From Bacteroidota bacterium (GTDB lineage Bacteria > Bacteroidota > Bacteroidia > AKYH767-A > 2013-40CM-41-45), in assembly GCA_026391945.1 (NCBI GenBank), contig JAPLDA010000070.1, positions 1 through 64,000 on the forward strand: a stretch of DNA of 64,000 nt, in the 5' to 3' direction. Under the pieces are notes generated by a model that did no database searches, was not told the DNA's origin, and saw only the letters and a program-made list of their open reading frames with translations. The stretch's first letter is position 1. Each line of letters starts with the position of its first letter. The translations under genes and the position numbers were made by a program. Below, in pieces: positions 9,627 through 18,893 of this stretch.

Positions 9627-10982
9627 TTAGCTGATGACCGGACCGGTTGTTTTCATTTCCTGGTATGCCCTGAAAATAAAAATCGTATTGATGACCAGGT
9701 TAACACAGAGCAGCGCAAGACCCATTCCGGCTGCATGCATCTGTGGAACTGCAAAATAGGCAATTGTCGCCCCGACAACAATTGCAATCATGTAAACTTT
9801 TAAACGAAGTTTTACAAGACCGAGGCTGATGATGAGCGGCAACGACCAGAAGGTAACGGAGCTGAACACCGCACTCAGCAGCAGGAATAAGAACGGGTAT
9901 ACGGCGCCCAGGTATTCTTTTCCGAAGATGGTAACAAACATCCATTCCTTCAGGAAAAAAGTAATGATGATGAAAACGACGGATGGGATGGTTGCAATGA
10001 GTGTTATTTTTCCCAGCATTTTTTTGGTCTCCAAGAATTTTTTTTCTGCCAGCAGTTTGGAGAATTGCGGGAAGATGGATTGCATCAGCGGATCCGTGGG
10101 TGCGAGGATGGCGTAACCGATTTTTTTGGCTACGGAATAAATCCCCACCTGCGAAGGCCCGGCGAGAATACCGAGTAACAATACGTCACCCTGCCCCATC
10201 AGTGACTTCAGTGAATTCCCCAGAGAATTCCCGATGACAAATGTTTTCATTTCTCCGATTTCATTTTTCACCAGGTCATATCCCGCCCGGATATACGGAC
10301 GAAATTCATGGCGCAGTTCCCAAAAAGCCATCCAGTTGCAGATCACTCCGTTCAGGAAACAGGCCATGATCATCGTGATAAAAAAAACATCCAGGTTCTT
10401 CGGGTACAGTGAAACGGCCGTAACAACTAAAACCGTTTCCACGATATCCATGGTGATCTGTATGATTGAGTTCAGCTTGAACTTAAAATACAACCGGAGA
10501 ATTCCGTTGCTGATGGAATTAAAATATTTGGTGCCGGAAGCTACTGCATAAAACATGATGTACATTTCCAATCCGGCTTTATGAACGAATGTTGAATAAG
10601 CAAGAATGGTGAGAAGCACCACGGTGACAATGGAAATGAGCACCATCACGCCGCTCACTTTCAGGCAAAGCTTCACCAGCGCAACCAGTTTATCAATGCG
10701 TTGCTCGTTGTGGTAAGCCGCACCGAATTTGATGATGGCCGTGCCGAGGTTCAGGTTCAGGAACTCCTGCACGATGCCGACAAATGCCACCACGATGACG
10801 TACGAACCAAATGTCTTCGCTCCCAATCCGCGCGCAATGATGATGGAGCGGATGATGTTGAGCCCGATTCCTGCGAAGTTGGAAAAGAAAACCCATGAAC
10901 TGTTCCGGAACAGGGTTTTGGATTCCCTGTCAAACTTTTTCCAGATACCGGACTTCGCTTTTCCAATCAGCCTTTCAACCAT
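9627..10982 (-). CDS. Oligosaccharide flippase (Wzx/MATE-like)
   Basis: 451 residues with about twelve to fourteen predicted transmembrane helices. The N-terminal part (SSWVFFSNFAGIGLNIIRS then ARGLGAKTFGSYVI) is the conserved start of the polysaccharide biosynthesis/Wzx family, and the middle carries GPSQVGIYSVAKKIGY, also typical. The inferred role is moving undecaprenyl-pyrophosphate-linked repeat units across the inner membrane for polymerisation by the Wzy-like protein. It sits 12 bases after the large membrane-protein gene, consistent with one transcript. Confidence 0.9.
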   Translation of the reverse strand: MVERLIGKAKSGIWKKFDRESKTLFRNSSWVFFSNFAGIGLNIIRSIIIARGLGAKTFGSYVIVVAFVGIVQEFLNLNLGTAIIKFGAAYHNEQRIDKLVALVKLCLKVSGVMVLISIVTVVLLTILAYSTFVHKAGLEMYIMFYAVASGTKYFNSISNGILRLYFKFKLNSIIQITMDIVETVLVVTAVSLYPKNLDVFFITMIMACFLNGVICNWMAFWELRHEFRPYIRAGYDLVKNEIGEMKTFVIGNSLGNSLKSLMGQGDVLLLGILAGPSQVGIYSVAKKIGYAILAPTDPLMQSIFPQFSKLLAEKKFLETKKMLGKITLIATIPSVVFIIITFFLKEWMFVTIFGKEYLGAVYPFLFLLLSAVFSSVTFWSLPLIISLGLVKLRLKVYMIAIVVGATIAYFAVPQMHAAGMGLALLCVNLVINTIFIFRAYQEMKTTGPVIS

Positions 10983-10994
10983 TTAATCTTCTCA

Positions 10995-13004
10995 TTATTT
11001 TTTCAATTTAAAAACATCAACCTGGTTATTAGTGAATACAGGAGTGATCAGTGATGAATCGGTACAAGCCATGCTTCCGCCTTTCCATTTATCAAACACG
11101 ATGTAATCGATGTTCAGTTCATTGGAAATCCGTTTCAAATCACCCGGCGAAGCGGAAGAGAAAAGCGTATCGAGTTTTGATTTTTTCATTTCGTAATCCG
11201 GGAAATACTGCTTTCCTCCAACCACCACGGCGCGTTCTGAATACACCGGAACAAAATCAAAATCATCCTTGTAATAATTTTCTTTCAGCTGAAACCTATT
11301 GTATGCAAGCAATGAATTCTGTTCCGTATTCTTCTTTAAATAATCCATGGCATCAAACCACTCTTTTGATAATCCCGAACTCTTCACGGGATTGATAACC
11401 GGCTGAAGCACCTGCAACGCGCCGCTTCCGGCCTGGATACCAATAAGGGTGATGGCCGTTGCTTTCAAAAAGAAATTTTTTGAAACCACGAGGAATTCAC
11501 TGATCACCAAAACCGAAACCACGCTCAGCAGGTACATGCCTGTTAAAATAAAATACAGCGCATTGTGCTGTCCTACTTTCGGCGTGACAAAAAATGAAAC
11601 CAGGATGCCGCCGAAGACTGAAAAAATAATGGTGGACGTCGCAAAGTCGTTTTTCAGAACTCCGCCTTTCATCTTTTTCACCAGATAAAATAATCGTACG
11701 CCGAAAATTCCGGCGATGTAAAAAGCAGTCAGCAAGGCCAGCACAACAGCAGTTTTGAGAGAAAGATCATGGAAAGAAAAAACATCACCGTGAAAATGAA
11801 GATAATTTTTTACTGCTTCCGACCTCATCACAGGATAGGCAAGATTCACATCCATTCCATCCGATGAATACGTACTGTGAGCAACGCCGCTCAGGAATTT
11901 ATTCACCAGGAAACCGGCGACAGCAGTACCGGCTGCAACCAGCACAAGACTTTTATTCTTTTCCCTGTTCAGCACCGATGCGGCCACCATTCCGCCTGCG
12001 AGGCATGCCCATGTTGAAATTTTATAACATGCCAGCGTGCTTGCTGAAACAACCAGCAACAACATGAGTTTCCAACTGATTTTTTCTTTTCCAGACCTGG
12101 CCAGTTCAGCGAGGATGACAAACATCACGAGGAATGAAATGGCCGCAGACGGACTGTTGTGCAGCCATTCAATGCTTTCAATCGTGAACACCGGTTGTTT
12201 ATGGATCACCAGTTTGATGACCTGGTTGAGCAGGTAAAAATCATCCAGCAACAGAACGGCGATGGCGCTGATCACTGCGATACGTTCCGATGCTTTCAAA
12301 GAAAGTGCGAGGTAATAAGCCGCCAGCGCCATGAAGAAAAAAGTGTACAACGGAAAAACAACCTGGTACAACGGAAGAATACCGATGTGGCTGGTCTTCA
12401 TCACCAGCGCCATCAGCAGGTAAACAAAATGATGGTAGTTGATGGCTGCGGAACCGTAATTCATGTTCACGAGGAAGCCGTAGTTTTTCAATGCGACGAC
12501 CATGCTCATCAGGATGCCGGCATCGGTGTCGTGCTTGCTGTTGAAGGAGAATTTCCAGCTGATCATCTGGCTGAATTCGCGGAAGCTGCAGATCACCATC
12601 ACCACGGCGAGCAACAGGAACATCGATTGAACTTCTTTTTTTCCGGGAGGAGAAAAAGTAAAATTATTTTTCCTTATACGGATCACGAGCATCAACCCAA
12701 GCAATACGTTGAGTACAGAAATTACCAATGAAAACGATGCGTGCAGGTCAAGCCGGAACAACAGGTAATAGAGCAACGGAACCAGCGCCAGCCCGATGAC
12801 ATTTCCAAACAAAACAAGGCGCAGAAAATTTTCAGACTTCCCTTCCGACAACGCCAGGATAAGGCTTCCCGGGATCTGAACAAACCACATTAAAGCAAAA
12901 AAAGCTGCAGTCACATGCAGCAAACTTTCTCTCCTGTACATCACAAAAAAGACGAGCAGCAGGACAGAAAATATTCCGTACAAAAATGTTTTCGAAAACT
13001 TCAT
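10995..13004 (-). CDS. Large polytopic membrane protein, GT-C-like
   Basis: 669 residues: roughly twelve to fourteen transmembrane helices over residues 1-510, then a soluble C-terminal domain of about 150 residues (NIDYIVFDKWKG near the end). A loop at about residues 161-168 reads KHDTDAGI. An acidic loop following the first helices is the general catalytic layout of GT-C glycosyltransferases that use lipid-phosphate sugars. No family could be assigned with certainty. It overlaps the wecE-like gene by four bases. It may add a side-branch sugar at the periplasmic face, or be a transporter or assembly factor. Confidence 0.6.
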   Translation of the reverse strand: MKFSKTFLYGIFSVLLLVFFVMYRRESLLHVTAAFFALMWFVQIPGSLILALSEGKSENFLRLVLFGNVIGLALVPLLYYLLFRLDLHASFSLVISVLNVLLGLMLVIRIRKNNFTFSPPGKKEVQSMFLLLAVVMVICSFREFSQMISWKFSFNSKHDTDAGILMSMVVALKNYGFLVNMNYGSAAINYHHFVYLLMALVMKTSHIGILPLYQVVFPLYTFFFMALAAYYLALSLKASERIAVISAIAVLLLDDFYLLNQVIKLVIHKQPVFTIESIEWLHNSPSAAISFLVMFVILAELARSGKEKISWKLMLLLVVSASTLACYKISTWACLAGGMVAASVLNREKNKSLVLVAAGTAVAGFLVNKFLSGVAHSTYSSDGMDVNLAYPVMRSEAVKNYLHFHGDVFSFHDLSLKTAVVLALLTAFYIAGIFGVRLFYLVKKMKGGVLKNDFATSTIIFSVFGGILVSFFVTPKVGQHNALYFILTGMYLLSVVSVLVISEFLVVSKNFFLKATAITLIGIQAGSGALQVLQPVINPVKSSGLSKEWFDAMDYLKKNTEQNSLLAYNRFQLKENYYKDDFDFVPVYSERAVVVGGKQYFPDYEMKKSKLDTLFSSASPGDLKRISNELNIDYIVFDKWKGGSMACTDSSLITPVFTNNQVDVFKLKK

Positions 13005-14140
13005 GTGGTTTGATAAAAATTCTGAATGGTTTCTGCGATCCGGATGACATCCTCTTCCGTCAGTTCATAATACATCGGCAGGCGGAGAAGGCAATCGGAA
13101 TAATGATCGGTCATGGGTAATTCCGGTCCAGAATACTGCGACAGATAAAACGGGCTCTTATGAAGCGACAGGTAATGAAACACTCCCTGGATCTGGAATT
13201 GTTTCAAATGTTCAATCAGGTTGGTTCGTTCTTCCAGGTTTTTGCAGACGATGTAAAACATGTGTGCATTGTTGGTAGCGTAACCGGGAATAAACGGCAG
13301 CCTGATCTTCCCTTTTTCTTCGAGGCTCTTCAACCGGTCGTGGTAAATGTTCCAGATGAGTTTTCTTTTTTCCTGGATGTTATCGAGTTCTTCCGCCTGC
13401 GCAAACAGAAAAGCGGCGATGATATCGGAAGGAAGAAAGGATGAACCGATGTCGACCCATCCGTATTTATCGATTTCCCCTCTGAAAAATGCTGACCTGT
13501 TCGTTCCTTTCTCACGGATGACCTCCGCTCTCTTCATGTATTTTTCGTCGTTGATGGTGAGCATGCCGCCTTCACCGGAAATAATATTCTTTGTTTCATG
13601 AAATGAAAATGCCGCCAGTTCACCAATGGATCCCAGTGGCTTTCCTTTGTAATATGAATCGATCGACTGGGCTGCATCTTCCACGACGTGCAGGTTGTAT
13701 TTTTTAGCCAGCGCCATGATCACGTCCATGTCGCAGGCAATGCCTGCATAATGCACGGGGATGATCGCTTTGGTTTTCGGCGTGATGAGTGATTCCAGTT
13801 GCGTGACATCGAGGTTGGGGTTTTCTCTGGAGCTGTCGGCGAAAATTATTTTTGCTCCGCGCAACACAAATGCGTTCACTGTGGAAACGAATGTGTAGGC
13901 GGGAGCAATCACTTCATCGCCCGGTTTGATGTCGAGGAGAAGGGCTGCCATCTCCAGCGCATCCGTGCAGGAAGTCGTGAGCAGAACTTTTTTGAATCCA
14001 AATTTCGATTCAAAAAAATCATGACACTTTTTGGTAAACACCCCGTCACCGGAAATTTTACACGACAATACAGCCTGGTAAATGTAATGTCCTTCTTTAC
14101 CGGTGAGATAAGGTTTATTGAATCCGATTCGTTTCATCAT
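13001..14140 (-). CDS. wecE: dTDP-4-amino-4,6-dideoxygalactose transaminase (WecE/RffA type)
   Basis: 379 residues of the DegT/DnrJ/EryC1/StrS PLP aminotransferase family. Diagnostic stretches are LLTTSCTDALEMAALLLDI, AYTFVSTVNAFVLRGAK, IPVHYAGIACDMD, VVEDAAQ and FSFHETKN, with the PLP Schiff-base lysine at residue 184. Similarity to the E. coli WecE sequence as I know it runs the whole length, so it is closer to WecE than to generic DegT enzymes. Known reaction: glutamate-dependent amination of dTDP-4-keto-6-deoxyglucose to dTDP-Fuc4N. The genes making that precursor (rmlA, rmlB) are not in this window. Four-base overlaps with both neighbours place it firmly in the operon. Confidence 0.9.
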   Translation of the reverse strand: MMKRIGFNKPYLTGKEGHYIYQAVLSCKISGDGVFTKKCHDFFESKFGFKKVLLTTSCTDALEMAALLLDIKPGDEVIAPAYTFVSTVNAFVLRGAKIIFADSSRENPNLDVTQLESLITPKTKAIIPVHYAGIACDMDVIMALAKKYNLHVVEDAAQSIDSYYKGKPLGSIGELAAFSFHETKNIISGEGGMLTINDEKYMKRAEVIREKGTNRSAFFRGEIDKYGWVDIGSSFLPSDIIAAFLFAQAEELDNIQEKRKLIWNIYHDRLKSLEEKGKIRLPFIPGYATNNAHMFYIVCKNLEERTNLIEHLKQFQIQGVFHYLSLHKSPFYLSQYSGPELPMTDHYSDCLLRLPMYYELTEEDVIRIAETIQNFYQTT

Positions 14141-15057
14141 TGATCAAGTATGGCGATTCCGAAACCGGTTTTCCCGTAACCGTTTCCATTGTACAACATG
14201 TATTTATTTTTATGGTAACTGAACACAAAAGGATAACAGATCATTTCGCTGTCCCAGCCGGAAGCGGATACATCGATTCCTGCCGACTCATCTTTTCTTT
14301 TCCATTTCATTCCGTCACGCGATTCAGCATAACCGATCCGGTACGTTTTTATTTTTTTATTGGCGCGGTACGAATACCACATTTTATACATGGAATTTTC
14401 TTTGATGACAAAAGGTTTTGACAAAGCATATTCACCTGGATGCTGCAACGGAACGATGACTTTGCGTGAGCGATTCCATTGAATACCATTTGTTGATTCG
14501 GCATACCTGATCACATGCTGCATTTCCGACTGGTCTTTTCCCCATGATAGATTTGAACCATACCACATCCTGTACACATTATTTTCAAGCAGGATGGATG
14601 GATAAGAAATCGAAAACGGATCTTCATCGCTTCTGTCCATCACCGGAGCACGGCTGTGCTTTTTAAATTTTTTCTCCTTCTCATTCCACACGGCCAGGCC
14701 GATGGTGTTGAGCCATGGCACGGTCACCTTCAGGTTCCACCCGAGGTAATACAGGAAAAGTTTCTTCTTTACCGGAAGCAGATATCCCATGGCCACACCG
14801 CTGTCGTCAAACATACCGGGGTCACCGGGTGCGAGTACCGGCTTTTTCGAGAGGTTCGAAATTTTAAAACCGTTTGCAAAATCAATGTCCACGGATCCAA
14901 TGTGTGACCGGCTGGTTGTATCCCGGCATGTAAAATAAACCCGGAAAGAATTTTTGTTCAGGGGAACAGCAAACGGATTGGCGGCATGAGAAACCATCCA
15001 CCCGGATTCGTGGTCCGGGCAAAAAAGATTTTTCAGTTTAATCCATTTCATAGCCAT
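14137..15057 (-). CDS. Five-bladed beta-propeller protein (glycoside hydrolase 43/32/130-like)
   Basis: 306 residues without a signal peptide. Repeated blades carry the pattern of a small-residue strand followed by YRMWYGS, YKMWYSY and KYMLYNG, with interspersed RYAESTNGIQWNR and GYAESRDGMKWKR. This is the repeat seen in the GH43/32/68/130 beta-propeller superfamily. The catalytic acids could not be confirmed by eye, so hydrolase, phosphorylase and sugar-binding roles are all possible. Cytoplasmic location within a biosynthetic operon makes a processing or quality-control role more likely than secreted degradation. The start may be Met1 or Met3. Confidence 0.65.
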   Translation of the reverse strand: MAMKWIKLKNLFCPDHESGWMVSHAANPFAVPLNKNSFRVYFTCRDTTSRSHIGSVDIDFANGFKISNLSKKPVLAPGDPGMFDDSGVAMGYLLPVKKKLFLYYLGWNLKVTVPWLNTIGLAVWNEKEKKFKKHSRAPVMDRSDEDPFSISYPSILLENNVYRMWYGSNLSWGKDQSEMQHVIRYAESTNGIQWNRSRKVIVPLQHPGEYALSKPFVIKENSMYKMWYSYRANKKIKTYRIGYAESRDGMKWKRKDESAGIDVSASGWDSEMICYPFVFSYHKNKYMLYNGNGYGKTGFGIAILDQ

Positions 15058-15074
15058 CGTTTTTTTCGCCGTTC

Positions 15075-15890
15075 TTATTTTTTCAATCTCTTCAGCCTGT
15101 ATTCACTCACGCTGTTCGCTTCAGATGAATCATATCCAAGCAACATCCGGAGAAACGGGTTGTCAGAAAATTTTCCCTTCAGCATGGACGGTATGTTCAT
15201 CTGTTGTTTCAGAATTCCCGCAACATATACATGATTCACCGCCCTGCGGATGATGGTGGATGAATTGTAACCGGCGCGGTGAAAGACCATGCTGTCCATC
15301 AGGATCACTGAACCGGCAGGAGCTTCCACCTGCAAGGCATGTTTTTCAATATACGTTTCCGAAGGAATCGTTTCCATTTTATGGGAGAACGGCACCACAA
15401 GAGTTCCACCGGTTTTTTTGGAAAACTCATCGATGCAATAAAGTGCATTCACGGCCAGCGGTTTTGAGATCACGAAATCCTGGTAAGGAAGATCCCTGTG
15501 CCATGATGACTGGTGATGTTTTTCATCCGGCATGTTGATGATTCCATTCTGCAGGTGAAGGATGAAATAATGGCCGACAATTTTTTTTACATATCCGATG
15601 ATGGCGGAGTTGGTGACCATGTTGAGGAAATAATCATCGTAAGCGAAAATCATCCTCGCTACATTCTCTTCCCTGATATCGCCCAGTTTGAAATTATTTT
15701 GCGCCGCTTCTTCAACCTGTTTGCGGTACACATCATCCAGCCGTTTCCTGGTTTCGGATAGTTCTTCATTCGTCAAAACATTTTCTAACACGGTAAATCC
15801 CCGGATAAAAAACTCTTCCAGCTTTTCATCCACGACATCCTTTACCAGGTTTTGTTTCGTCACTCCGTACGATTCATCTTTCATGCTCAT
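15075..15890 (-). CDS. Phytanoyl-CoA dioxygenase (PhyH) family protein
   Basis: 271 residues from the ATG at 15890 (MSMKDESYGV). A longer open frame reaches 16001 but would overlap the neighbouring acetyltransferase by more than 100 bases, and its extra 37 residues look like a shadow of that gene. The Fe(II) site HxD is visible in SSWHRDLPYQD, followed by GGTLVVPFSHK and, near the end, RRAVNHVYVAG, which supplies the distal histidine/arginine region. Known relatives are 2-oxoglutarate-dependent hydroxylases. In this operon it probably hydroxylates or oxidises a sugar, an acyl group or another substituent; the substrate is inferred from context only. Confidence 0.82.
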   Translation of the reverse strand: MSMKDESYGVTKQNLVKDVVDEKLEEFFIRGFTVLENVLTNEELSETRKRLDDVYRKQVEEAAQNNFKLGDIREENVARMIFAYDDYFLNMVTNSAIIGYVKKIVGHYFILHLQNGIINMPDEKHHQSSWHRDLPYQDFVISKPLAVNALYCIDEFSKKTGGTLVVPFSHKMETIPSETYIEKHALQVEAPAGSVILMDSMVFHRAGYNSSTIIRRAVNHVYVAGILKQQMNIPSMLKGKFSDNPFLRMLLGYDSSEANSVSEYRLKRLKK

Positions 15891-15897
15891 AACGTTG

Positions 15898-16560
15898 TTA
15901 CAGTTGGATGTCAGAACTTTTTTTATCAAGCAAAACAGAACGGGCCGGAACATACACACCCTGCTCCACCGTGTCCTTCGACAAAACCACACCGGCGCCA
16001 ATCAATGTTTCTTTGGCAATCGTCACCTGGTGGCCGATGGTGGAATTCACGCCGAGGAAACAATTTGATTTCACATGGCAGTGACCGGAAATCACCACGT
16101 GGGAACTGATGAAATTATGATCGTCGATCACCGAGTGATGGCCGATGTGATTCCCGCTCCACAAGGTTACGTTGTTCCCGATTTTTACAAACGGCTGGAT
16201 GGTGTTGTCTTCAAAAATAAAACAGTTGTCGCCCGGACTAAACTGAGAAAGGTAGGTGCACTTGCTGCTCACGTAAGAAACCAGTTCATAGCCCATCGCT
16301 TTGGCTTGTCCGTACTTCAGTTCCCTGAGCTTGTTCATTTTTGAATAGCTGAGGGCAATGAACATTTTGTATTCTGAAGGAGGATATTTTTTCACGATTT
16401 CTTCGAATGCCACCAGCGGCTTTCCTTCGAATTCAATGTTCGAATTCATGAATTCACTGTCAACCGTAAAACAGGCGACTTCATGATCCGAGTCGATATC
16501 GAAATAATATTTGGCGATCTGGGCAATATCGCCGGTACCGAACAGGATGAGTTTTGACAT
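15898..16560 (-). CDS. NeuD-type sugar O/N-acyltransferase with hexapeptide repeats
   Basis: 220 residues. The N-terminal Rossmann-like domain (MSKLILFGTGDIAQIAKYYF) resembles the NeuD/PglD substrate-binding domain. From about residue 110 there is a left-handed beta-helix of hexapeptide repeats, with TLWSGNHIGHHSVIDDHNF and the His pair used in catalysis in PglD-like enzymes. Known members acetylate amino sugars or sialic acids with acetyl-CoA. Next to a WecE-type transaminase, N-acetylation of the 4-amino sugar is a reasonable inference. The gene abuts the methyltransferase gene with no gap. Confidence 0.85.
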   Translation of the reverse strand: MSKLILFGTGDIAQIAKYYFDIDSDHEVACFTVDSEFMNSNIEFEGKPLVAFEEIVKKYPPSEYKMFIALSYSKMNKLRELKYGQAKAMGYELVSYVSSKCTYLSQFSPGDNCFIFEDNTIQPFVKIGNNVTLWSGNHIGHHSVIDDHNFISSHVVISGHCHVKSNCFLGVNSTIGHQVTIAKETLIGAGVVLSKDTVEQGVYVPARSVLLDKKSSDIQL

Positions 16561-17178
16561 TTATTTTATGACTTGAAGGGTGAATTCATAGAGCGGGTAA
16601 TCGTGGAGCAACGCCACTTTCGCCGAATAATTTTTTTTACAGAAGTCGAACCAGTAATTCGGGTTAGCATAATGAAGGTAATCTTTCCGTTTGTCTTCGT
16701 CGGAATATTTACTCAGTACGTTGAATGCAAAACCTTTGGTGGAAACGGCATTCATCTCATGGATCACTTGGTGCATGTATTCAATCCATTCGGCTTCGGA
16801 ATGCTGAAGCTTTACATTGAACACGCCACTGGCAATGACATAATCGAACAGGCTTCCGGGAACAATGACGGAGATCCAGTGCGCATTGGCCCGCTGAAAT
16901 ATTTTAGTTGCTTCCTCGATCATGGCTGCTGAAATATCGAAGCCGGTATAATTGAACGAAGCAAATTTTTCCGTCATGTGTTGAAACATGGAACCGAAAC
17001 CGCATCCGTAATCCAACAATGAAAAAGCGGGAACGTCCGGTTTAATGAATGAGAGTAATTTCTCAAACCGCAAGGCCTGCGACTCATCGGAATTCCAGTC
17101 GACACCTTTCGGTGTGGCGCCGAATTCCCGGAGTTTGCCGGTGTAATATTCATCTATTTTTTTGATCAGTCCGCTCAT
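16561..17178 (-). CDS. Class I SAM-dependent methyltransferase
   Basis: 205 residues. Motif I is SLLDYGCGFGSMFQ, followed by the acidic strand end FNYTGFDISAAMIEEA and motif IV FDYVIASGVFNV, the normal order of a class I fold. It begins with a four-base overlap of the WbqC-like gene and ends directly against the acetyltransferase gene. It probably methylates a sugar intermediate (O- or N-methylation); the acceptor is not deducible. Confidence 0.85.
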   Translation of the reverse strand: MSGLIKKIDEYYTGKLREFGATPKGVDWNSDESQALRFEKLLSFIKPDVPAFSLLDYGCGFGSMFQHMTEKFASFNYTGFDISAAMIEEATKIFQRANAHWISVIVPGSLFDYVIASGVFNVKLQHSEAEWIEYMHQVIHEMNAVSTKGFAFNVLSKYSDEDKRKDYLHYANPNYWFDFCKKNYSAKVALLHDYPLYEFTLQVIK

Positions 17179-17885
17179 GATCCGGTGTGTGCTGTTTCAA
17201 AATTTTTCATGTACTTCATGGCATCCTTACCTGCATTGAAGAGGAGGTCGAGGATGCTCACTCCGTGTTCAAACGGAGGGAACAACTGTGGGTACTCCGG
17301 GTACCCTGAATAATCGAAATAATGAACCCTGATATTTTCTTTCGTGAACAGGTTTTCATCCATGTAATTTTTTGCTGCCGGCCCGGTAAAATAATCCGTG
17401 GCACCGCGCTGAACACAAAGATCCACCAGCCGTTCTGTTTTTCCTTCTGCCAATGTAAATTCATCTGAAAAAAATACGGGAGTCTGAATACCGAGCAACC
17501 CGCAAATGCCGCTGATGAACCGGTGATTGATTTTAGTCAGGTACGTTTCCGATGAACTCAGGTAAAGTTCTTCCAGCACGTCTTTCACTTCCTTGAAACA
17601 TGGCGCTTTGCTGTAGTTGTGCACCAGCACCGACCAATGGTTTTTCGCCCAGTCTTTTTCCGAGACCACGGTTTCATTGATCTTCTGAAAAAATTTTCCT
17701 TTCACTTCAACGGGTATCGACAACCACTTCAGTCCTTCTTTTGTTTTGACCAGGTTGCGGTTCCTCCAATCGCGTTTGGTGTACTGCATGTCATCGTAAA
17801 TGATGAATTCATCCACCATGCGGATGGAATCAAAGTATCCTTTCCACGGGATGTAATTGGACTGCGTGATGAGTATTTTTTTCAT
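17175..17885 (-). CDS. WbqC family protein
   Basis: 236 residues. The start ILITQSNYIPWKGYFDSIRM, the segment YDDMQYTKRDWRNRN and the late GYPEYPQLFPPFEHGVSILD are signatures of the WbqC (PF08889) family found in O-antigen and capsule clusters. The biochemical role of this family is not established as far as I know; it is often next to amino-sugar aminotransferases and acyl-transfer genes, as here. The last four bases overlap the methyltransferase start. Confidence 0.9.
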   Translation of the reverse strand: MKKILITQSNYIPWKGYFDSIRMVDEFIIYDDMQYTKRDWRNRNLVKTKEGLKWLSIPVEVKGKFFQKINETVVSEKDWAKNHWSVLVHNYSKAPCFKEVKDVLEELYLSSSETYLTKINHRFISGICGLLGIQTPVFFSDEFTLAEGKTERLVDLCVQRGATDYFTGPAAKNYMDENLFTKENIRVHYFDYSGYPEYPQLFPPFEHGVSILDLLFNAGKDAMKYMKNFETAHTGS

Positions 17886-17931
17886 TTCTGTTTACATCCT
17901 CCTTTCCGAAAAGACGCATCGCTTCCTTTTT

Positions 17932-18861
17932 TTAAAAATTAATTTTCTGATCGACAAAATACAGCGGCCGGCCTTTCACCTGTTCAAATATTTTCCCGAT
18001 GTAAATCCCTGCGACACCGATCGACATCAGGATCAGTCCCGTTGAAAGCAGCATCAGCACCATGGTTGAGGTATACCCGGGAAGTGAGCCGATATAAAAA
18101 TAGCGGGCGATGATGACCATTGCCCAGATCACAGAAACGACAAAAAATCCAAAACCGATGTTGATGGAAATCCTCAGCAGCTTATCCGACTGCGACGTGA
18201 TGCCATTGATCGCATGAGCAATGAGTTTGTTGAGGGTATAGGAACTCTTCCCCTCGAATCTTTTTTCATGTTCTATTTTTATGACCGTCGACCTGAAACC
18301 GAGCAACCGGAGCACCATCAGGTAATGACGGTGAAAATCGCGGATGGATAAAAATGCATCGGCCACCCGTCTTGAAATCATGGTATAGCTTCCGATATCA
18401 TCCGTGGCCGTCTGGTATTCCGACAGGTAATTGAAAACCCGGAAATACAAAGCGGCCCAGAGGTTTTTGAAAATGGAATGTTTCCTCCTGATCTTCGAAG
18501 TATATACGATATCGTTTCCTGATTTGCACTGCAGCAGCATGTCACCGATGTACGTTGGATTGTCCTGGAGGTCGCAATCCATCACCACCACGTAAGCTCC
18601 TTTTGAACCGGCAATACCTGCGGTGATGGCATAATGCTGCCCGAAGTTTTTGCTGAATTTGATTCCTCGTACACGGGGATTTTCCCCGCAGGCTTCCAGG
18701 ATTTTCTCCCAGCTCCGATCGGGGCTGCCGTCTTCCACTAAAATAATTTCATAATTTTCGGTGAGGGCTGATACGGATGCGACGATTCGTTTTACCAGTT
18801 CGGCAACGATATTTTCAGCCTTGTAAACAGGGCTGACAACTGAAATTTCAATGTCGCTCAT
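17932..18861 (-). CDS. Glycosyltransferase family 2 (polyprenyl-phosphate sugar transferase type)
   Basis: 309 residues. The GT-A domain has SVVSPVYKAENIVAELV, VEDGSPDRSWE, the DxD-type VVMDCDLQDNP and FSKNFGQHYA. Two C-terminal transmembrane helices (about residues 228-253 and 265-290) follow. This is the DPM1/GtrB/ArnC arrangement, which moves a sugar from a nucleotide donor to polyprenyl phosphate at the inner membrane. That would supply the lipid-linked donor for a GT-C enzyme, such as the 669-residue membrane protein of this operon, a pairing that is inferred. Confidence 0.9.
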   Translation of the reverse strand: MSDIEISVVSPVYKAENIVAELVKRIVASVSALTENYEIILVEDGSPDRSWEKILEACGENPRVRGIKFSKNFGQHYAITAGIAGSKGAYVVVMDCDLQDNPTYIGDMLLQCKSGNDIVYTSKIRRKHSIFKNLWAALYFRVFNYLSEYQTATDDIGSYTMISRRVADAFLSIRDFHRHYLMVLRLLGFRSTVIKIEHEKRFEGKSSYTLNKLIAHAINGITSQSDKLLRISINIGFGFFVVSVIWAMVIIARYFYIGSLPGYTSTMVLMLLSTGLILMSIGVAGIYIGKIFEQVKGRPLYFVDQKINF

Positions 18862-18893
18862 ATTTACTAAATTTCAACCGGTGTGATTTGAGT

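Noticed and set aside
12159-12731. 190-aa plus-strand frame rich in His and Gln
   Set aside because: Composition is what the reverse complement of a membrane-protein gene gives; it lies wholly inside the 669-aa gene.
15891-16001. 37-residue N-terminal extension of the PhyH protein
   Set aside because: Would overlap the acetyltransferase gene by over 100 bases and does not resemble PhyH N-termini; the ATG at 15890 fits the operon spacing.
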